In this document: piece after piece, positions 59,271 through 64,000 of the stretch
Layout: each line of letters starts with the position of its first letter
Numbering within the stretch: the first letter of the stretch is position 1
DNA from: RUG11237 sp045126515
Lineage (GTDB): Bacteria > Bacillota > Clostridia > Lachnospirales > Lachnospiraceae
Direction: 5' to 3'
DNA: 64,000 nucleotides
Assembly (NCBI GenBank): GCA_045126515.1
Contig: JBGVOM010000110.1
Coordinates: 62,001 to 126,000 of the forward strand
Made by a program: the position numbers and the translations under genes
Notes under the pieces: model-generated
The model's input: only the letters and a program-made list of their open reading frames with translations
Databases searched by the model: none
Told to the model about the DNA's origin: nothing

Positions 59271-59756
59271 ATGAGTGGTAAGCGGGAAGATTACATTACA
59301 TGGGATGAATATTTTATGGGAGTGGCAGCTCTTTCAGCTATGCGCTCAAAAGATCCTCATACTCAAGTGGGAGCATGTATTGTAAGTGAAGATAATAAAA
59401 TATTAAGTATGGGTTACAACGGATTTCCTATGGGTTGCTCCGATGATGTATTTCCATGGGAACGGGAAGGAGAAGCATTAGATACCAAATATCTGTATGT
59501 AACCCACAGTGAATTAAATGCTATTTTGAATTACCGCGGTGGAAGCTTAGAAGGGGCAAAATTGTATGTCACCTTGTTTCCGTGTAATGAGTGCGCAAAG
59601 GCAATAATACAGGCAGGTATAAAAACTATCGTGTATGACAGTGATAAATATGGAGAAACACCGGGGGTAATGGCATCGAAAAGAATGTTAGAGGCAGCGG
59701 GAGTAAGTTGCCGTTCCTATAAAAAAACAGGAAGAAAGATTGAACTTAAGCTGTAA
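59271..59756 (+). CDS. dCMP/cytidine deaminase (ComEB-like)
   Basis: 161 residues. Zinc-dependent deaminase motifs: THSELNAILN (His and catalytic Glu) and PCNECAKAI (two zinc Cys). DPHTQVGACIV and GYNGFPMG match the dCMP deaminase group (ComEB), which supplies dUMP for thymidylate synthesis. It follows rpiB by 20 bases. Confidence 0.92.
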   Translation: MSGKREDYITWDEYFMGVAALSAMRSKDPHTQVGACIVSEDNKILSMGYNGFPMGCSDDVFPWEREGEALDTKYLYVTHSELNAILNYRGGSLEGAKLYVTLFPCNECAKAIIQAGIKTIVYDSDKYGETPGVMASKRMLEAAGVSCRSYKKTGRKIELKL

Positions 59757-59784
59757 ACCAGAAGCAGTAGGAGGAAACTAAGAA

Positions 59785-61743
59785 ATGGAAAACAAGAAGT
59801 ATTATATTACAACAGCAATTGCATATACGTCAGGAAAACCACACATTGGAAACACGTACGAAATCATATTAGCAGACAGTATTGCAAGATTCAAAAGACA
59901 GCAGGGATATGACGTATATTTCCAGACGGGAACTGACGAGCATGGACAGAAAATTGAATTAAAGGCGGCAGAGGCCGGAATTACACCAAAGGAATTTGTA
60001 GACAATACAGCAGGTGAAATTAAGAGAATCTGGGATTTAATGAATACTTCTTATGATAGATTTATTCGTACTACAGATGCTGACCATGAAGCACAGGTAA
60101 AAAAGATTTTTAAAAAGCTTTATGAACAGGGTGATATCTATAAAGGACATTACGAAGGATTATATTGTACTCCTTGTGAATCATTCTTTACAGAATCACA
60201 GTTAGTGGATGGAAAATGTCCTGACTGTGGCAGAGAAGTACAGCCTGCAAAGGAAGAAGCTTATTTCTTTAGAATGAGTAAATATGCAGACAGATTAATT
60301 GAACATATTAATACACATCCGGAATTTATTCAGCCGGTTTCTCGTAAGAATGAAATGATGAACAATTTCCTTTTGCCGGGCTTACAGGATCTTTGTGTAT
60401 CCAGAACCTCTTTTAAGTGGGGAATTCCTGTGGATTTTGATGATAAACACGTAGTATATGTGTGGTTGGATGCATTGACAAACTATATCACAGGACTGGG
60501 TTACGATTGTGATGGAAATAGTTCTGAAAAGTTTAGCAAAAACTGGCCGGCTGATTTACATCTGATCGGAAAGGATATTATTCGTTTCCACACAATTTAC
60601 TGGCCGATTTTCTTAATGGCATTGGATTTGCCATTGCCAAAGCAGGTATTTGGTCATCCATGGTTGTTACAAGGCGATGGAAAAATGAGTAAGTCTAAAG
60701 GAAATGTAATTTATGCAGATGATTTGGCAGATATGTTTGGCGTGGATGCAGTAAGATACTTTGTACTTCATGAAATTCCATTTGATAATGATGGTGTTGT
60801 GACCTGGGAGCTTCTGACAGAACGTATCAATTCTGATCTTGCCAATGTACTGGGAAATTTGGTACATCGTACTATTTCCATGTCAAATAAATATTTTAAT
60901 GGCATTGTAAATTATACAGGCGTGTCTGAAGCGGTAGATGATGAATTGAAGGCAGTGGCAACTTCAGCAGTGGATAAAGTGTGTGCTAAGATGGAAGAAT
61001 TGAGGGTGGCAGATGCTATCAGTGAAATTTTCACCTTATTCAGAAGATGCAATAAATACATTGATGAAACCACACCATGGATTCTGGCAAAGGAAGAAAA
61101 AGATAAACCACGTTTGGAGACCGTGTTATACAATTTGGTGGAAGGAATCTGCATTGGAGCAACATTGCTGAAAGCTTTTATGCCGGAAACAGCAGAAAAG
61201 ATTTTTGCACAGTTGAATACTCAGGAAAGAAAGTTAGAAGACTTAAAAACTTTTGGATTGTATCCGTCAGGAAATCAGGTTACAGATAAACCGGAAGTAT
61301 TGTTTGCACGTCTTGATTTAGAAGAAGTGTTAAAGAAGGCAGAAGAAATCAAGGCTGCACAGCAGGCTGCGGTAAAGAATGAGGAAGAAGAAACTGTAAT
61401 AGAAATAGAAGCAAAACCGGAAATTACGTTTGAGGATTTCACAAAAATGCAGTTCCAGGTAGGAGAGATTATTGCCTGTGAAGAAGTAAAGAAGTCGAAG
61501 AAGCTTCTTTGTTCACAAGTAAAAATTGGAAATCAGGTGAAACAGATTGTATCCGGTATTAAACAGTATTATTCTGCAGAAGAAATGGTAGGAAAGAAAG
61601 TAATGGTACTGGTTAATTTAAAACCTGCAAAATTGGCAGGAGTATTATCAGAAGGTATGCTTTTATGTGCAGAAGATGCAGAGGGAAATCTGGCTCTTAT
61701 GACACCGGAAAAGCCAATGCCATCCGGTGCTGAGATTTGTTAA
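59785..61743 (+). CDS. metG: Methionyl-tRNA synthetase
   Basis: 652 residues. Class I signatures KPHIGNTYE (HIGH) and DGKMSKSKGN (KMSKS), zinc knuckle CTPCESFF with CPDCGRE, anticodon-binding helix region, and a C-terminal tRNA-binding domain (TFEDFTKMQFQVGEIIACEE). It charges tRNA-Met. The ribosome site is GTAGGAGG. No T-box leader or riboswitch is apparent in the short gap before it. Confidence 0.98.
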   Translation: MENKKYYITTAIAYTSGKPHIGNTYEIILADSIARFKRQQGYDVYFQTGTDEHGQKIELKAAEAGITPKEFVDNTAGEIKRIWDLMNTSYDRFIRTTDADHEAQVKKIFKKLYEQGDIYKGHYEGLYCTPCESFFTESQLVDGKCPDCGREVQPAKEEAYFFRMSKYADRLIEHINTHPEFIQPVSRKNEMMNNFLLPGLQDLCVSRTSFKWGIPVDFDDKHVVYVWLDALTNYITGLGYDCDGNSSEKFSKNWPADLHLIGKDIIRFHTIYWPIFLMALDLPLPKQVFGHPWLLQGDGKMSKSKGNVIYADDLADMFGVDAVRYFVLHEIPFDNDGVVTWELLTERINSDLANVLGNLVHRTISMSNKYFNGIVNYTGVSEAVDDELKAVATSAVDKVCAKMEELRVADAISEIFTLFRRCNKYIDETTPWILAKEEKDKPRLETVLYNLVEGICIGATLLKAFMPETAEKIFAQLNTQERKLEDLKTFGLYPSGNQVTDKPEVLFARLDLEEVLKKAEEIKAAQQAAVKNEEEETVIEIEAKPEITFEDFTKMQFQVGEIIACEEVKKSKKLLCSQVKIGNQVKQIVSGIKQYYSAEEMVGKKVMVLVNLKPAKLAGVLSEGMLLCAEDAEGNLALMTPEKPMPSGAEIC

Positions 61744-61744
61744 T

Positions 61745-63721
61745 ATGAGTAAAAAGAAAAAGAAAAACAGTAAAAATCCTTTTTTGGATGGACTTTTTTA
61801 TGGAACGCAGATTGTTTTCCTGTTAACTATTGTGGGATGTATTGTTCTGTTTTTTGCCAGTGATTATTGGAAAACTACAGTACAGCTTTATAAAGATGCA
61901 AAGACTATGGTAGAAAATTCTGACAGAACTGATTTTTCTGCTTATCAGACCAGTATGGTATATGACGAACAGGGAGAAATTATTAAACTGGTAAAAAAAG
62001 ACCGTTTTCAGATATATCTGAGTATTGATAATATACCAGAGACAGCGAAAGAGGCTATAGTCAGCATTGAAGATAAAAAGTTTTATGAACATAATGGAAT
62101 AGACCTGAAAGCGATTGTGAGAGCTGCTATATCATTGGTGGAAAAAGAGGAAATCACTCAGGGAGGAAGTACCATAACCCAGCAGCTTAGCCGTAATATT
62201 TTTTTGACGCATACGGTATCATGGGAACGTAAGGTGGAAGAAATTTTTATTTCCCTCCGATTGGAAAAAATTTATTCCAAGGAAGATATTTTGGAATTTT
62301 ATCTGAATAACGTATATTTTGCTAATGGATATTACGGAATCGAGGCTGCGAGCATTGGGTATTTTAATAAGCCGAGCAGTGAACTTACGTTGTCAGAGGT
62401 TGCTTTTCTTTGTGCGATTCCAAACAATCCTACAATCTATGACCCAAGAAAAAATATGGAAAATACTTTAAAAAGACGTGACCGTATTTTAGCGGAAATG
62501 CTAAAAGATGGGAAAATTAGTGAAACTGAATGTACACAGGCAAAGCAGGAAAACATTATATTAGAGGATATGGAAGTACATAGTGCGGGAACTTACGCGG
62601 ATTCTTATGTGAATTACTGTGCTACACGAGCACTGATGGAGAAAAATGGATTTGTATTTAAAAACGAATTTGCAGATGAGGCAGAAGAGAAGGAATACAA
62701 GGCATTGTACGAGGAAGAATATGATAAATGGTCAGAAAAACTTGTGACAGATGGCTATCGGATTTATACTACCATTAACAGAGAGATGCAGGAAAAACTG
62801 CAAAGGTCTGTGGATGAAAGTATGTATGGATTTGTCACACAGAAAGAAGATGGAGTATATAATGTGCAAGCTGCTGCTACATGTATTGACAATGAAAGTG
62901 GCAGAGTAAAAGCAATTGTAGGTGGCCGTTCACAGGATAATGTAGAATCTTCTTTTAATCGTGCGTATCAAAGTAAGCGACAGCCGGGTAGTTCCATTAA
63001 GCCGTTGCTTGTTTATGCACCGGCGCTGGAAAAGGGATATACTGCCAATAGTACTCTTAAGGATGTAAAAACGGCAGATGGACCAGCAAATTCTGGGAAT
63101 GCTTATTCGGGAAGCATCAGCCTGCGTAGTGCAGTAGAAAAATCTCGAAATGCTGCTGCATGGAGTTTATATCAGGCGATTACGCCAAGTTATGCTATGC
63201 AGTATTTGTTGAATATGGAATTTTCAGGAATTAGTAAGGATGATTACAATTTATCTACAGCATTGGGAGGTTTTACTACAGGATTCAGTACTGTGGAGAT
63301 GGCGTCCGGGTATGCCACGTTGGAAAATAATGGTGTGTTTCGCACGCCAACTTGTATTGAGAAAATTCTGGATTCCAATGGAAATGTAATCATAGATAAT
63401 GTAGGTTCAGAAAAACAGGTATATACAGAAGAAACAGCAAAAGAAATGACCGATATTTTAGAAGGCGTGTTAATAAGAGGAACCGGTGCCAAGAGAAGAT
63501 TGAAAAGTATGACAGCTGCAGCAAAAACCGGAACTACAAATGATAATAAAGATGGTTGGTTCTGTGGATATACAGCTTATTATACTACAGCTGTGTGGGT
63601 AGGTTTTGATATACCTCAGGAATTAGAAGATTTAAGCGGTTCTACTTATCCGGGAGAAATTTGGAATACATTTATGGAAGATATCCATGAGGGATTAGAA
63701 GACCGTGAGATGAACCAATAA
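61745..63721 (+). CDS. Class A penicillin-binding protein
   Basis: 658 residues from ATG 61745; this start has no clear ribosome site and follows metG by a single base. The N-terminal membrane anchor is followed by the glycosyltransferase-51 domain (EDKKFYEHNGIDLKAIVRAA, GGSTITQQLSRNIFL) and a transpeptidase domain with SSIK, SRN and KTGTT. It polymerises and cross-links peptidoglycan. A terminator follows. Confidence 0.93.
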   Translation: MSKKKKKNSKNPFLDGLFYGTQIVFLLTIVGCIVLFFASDYWKTTVQLYKDAKTMVENSDRTDFSAYQTSMVYDEQGEIIKLVKKDRFQIYLSIDNIPETAKEAIVSIEDKKFYEHNGIDLKAIVRAAISLVEKEEITQGGSTITQQLSRNIFLTHTVSWERKVEEIFISLRLEKIYSKEDILEFYLNNVYFANGYYGIEAASIGYFNKPSSELTLSEVAFLCAIPNNPTIYDPRKNMENTLKRRDRILAEMLKDGKISETECTQAKQENIILEDMEVHSAGTYADSYVNYCATRALMEKNGFVFKNEFADEAEEKEYKALYEEEYDKWSEKLVTDGYRIYTTINREMQEKLQRSVDESMYGFVTQKEDGVYNVQAAATCIDNESGRVKAIVGGRSQDNVESSFNRAYQSKRQPGSSIKPLLVYAPALEKGYTANSTLKDVKTADGPANSGNAYSGSISLRSAVEKSRNAAAWSLYQAITPSYAMQYLLNMEFSGISKDDYNLSTALGGFTTGFSTVEMASGYATLENNGVFRTPTCIEKILDSNGNVIIDNVGSEKQVYTEETAKEMTDILEGVLIRGTGAKRRLKSMTAAAKTGTTNDNKDGWFCGYTAYYTTAVWVGFDIPQELEDLSGSTYPGEIWNTFMEDIHEGLEDREMNQ

Positions 63722-63740
63722 AAATTAAATATAATGAAAT

Positions 63741-63778
63741 AGGGAGCAGGCAAACCGATAGGATGCCTGCTCCCTGTT
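63741..63778. terminator. Terminator after the PBP gene
   Basis: AGGGAGCAGGC (63741-63751) and GCCTGCTCCCT (63765-63775) pair at all 11 positions, followed by GTTTCT. It also sits at the 3' end of the convergent prs gene. Confidence 0.88.
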
Positions 63779-63788
63779 TCTATAAATA

Positions 63789-64000
63789 TTATAATTCGTG
63801 ATTACGATACTTATTTAACAGTACCTGAATTCTTTCGCTAGGATCTAACAATTCACTGATAGAACCGTCATGATTCAAGGTATCAATAATATATGCAATA
63901 TATTTACTTAAGTCACAGTTAATGTAATATGGACGTTCTAACAATTCCTGTGGCTGATAGATTAAGTTGGTTGTCAGAACTCTGTCGATGATACCATCTT
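63789..64000 (-). CDS. prs: Ribose-phosphate pyrophosphokinase, C-terminal part (cut by window)
   Basis: The minus-strand frame from the window edge ends with the stop at 63789-63791. The last 69 or so residues read DGIIDRVLTTNLIYQPQELL, then YYINCDLSKYIAYIIDTLNH, then DGSISELLDPSERIQVLLNK, a phosphoribosyl-diphosphate synthetase C-terminus (VxTTNL and D-SKYIA patterns). The enzyme makes PRPP from ribose 5-phosphate and ATP. The rest lies beyond the window. The pattern suggests the longer clostridial Prs type, but only this end is visible. Confidence 0.85.
   Translation of the reverse strand, partial: DGIIDRVLTTNLIYQPQELLERPYYINCDLSKYIAYIIDTLNHDGSISELLDPSERIQVLLNKYRNHEL

Noticed and set aside
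59757..59784. T-box or other riboswitch before metG
   Set aside because: Only 28 bases separate metG from the deaminase gene; no leader structure fits.
1..64000. CRISPR arrays, tRNA or rRNA genes, transposases, phage integrases
   Set aside because: No regularly spaced repeats, no cloverleaf or rRNA sequence recognised, and no such protein motifs in any frame that I could see.

Overview
The window is low-GC DNA of a Gram-positive anaerobe, most likely a member of the Clostridia, family Lachnospiraceae. The evidence is purine-rich Shine-Dalgarno sites before nearly every gene, the blocks gdpP-rplI-dnaB and pth-mfd, a pyruvate formate-lyase fermentation module with a 2[4Fe-4S] ferredoxin, a CwlD-type amidase, MecA, and AgrB/AgrC/AgrA-type quorum sensing. 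Both ends cut a gene: a CobW-type GTPase at the left and ribose-phosphate pyrophosphokinase at the right. I see no rRNA, tRNA, CRISPR array, transposase or phage gene.

Layout. 0-2 kb: two CobW-type metal GTPases, the second fused to a DUF1980-like domain. 2-12 kb: an accessory region with an XRE regulator, an ABC exporter, an agr-like quorum-sensing locus (response regulator, GHKL kinase, AgrB processing protease, frame-disrupted AgrD prepeptide), three small secreted proteins and a second ABC transporter. 12-16 kb: nth, a BlaI-type repressor, a PadR regulator with a HAAS-FtsW/RodA protein, and a ComEC-like secreted metallo-beta-lactamase-fold lipoprotein. 16-23 kb: a hybrid histidine kinase, a Nudix hydrolase, a C_GCAxxG_C_C protein, and a GntR-controlled ABC operon. 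23-31 kb: a single-domain GlmU-like nucleotidyltransferase, pth, mfd, two SurA/PrsA-like lipoproteins, a phosphatase and YbaK. 31-38 kb: an alpha/beta hydrolase, a BlaI/M56 sensor pair, a GNAT enzyme, and an ECF sigma/RsiV-like anti-sigma pair with its own recognisable promoter. 38-43 kb: gdpP, rplI, dnaB. 43-48 kb: a MerR regulator, ferredoxin, pflA and a pyruvate formate-lyase spread over separate reading frames. 48-64 kb: YtvI-like permease, RluA, ABC-F, MecA, a protein kinase fused to a degenerate ParA-like domain, an acyltransferase, GH18, CwlD, Sua5/YwlC, rpiB, a deaminase, metG, a class A PBP, and prs.

The most unusual signals are these. (1) A family of six intergenic palindromic elements. 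Each has an almost perfect inner stem of arbitrary sequence bracketed by constant unpaired ACAG and CGTCC, usually inside a second outer stem. Two copies share a core but have different, fully compensated stems. (2) Pyruvate formate-lyase is divided into a 679-residue catalytic body and an 80-residue glycyl-radical protein. A 67-residue cysteine-bearing relative of the radical domain lies between them. (3) The agr locus has paired 20-bp-period direct repeats placed identically before agrB and agrD, and agrD is out of frame at a run of seven A. (4) A serine/threonine kinase gene has no usual start codon upstream of its ATP-binding loop. ACG sits exactly where the start should be.

All functions are assigned by reading motifs and recalling families. 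No database search was run.
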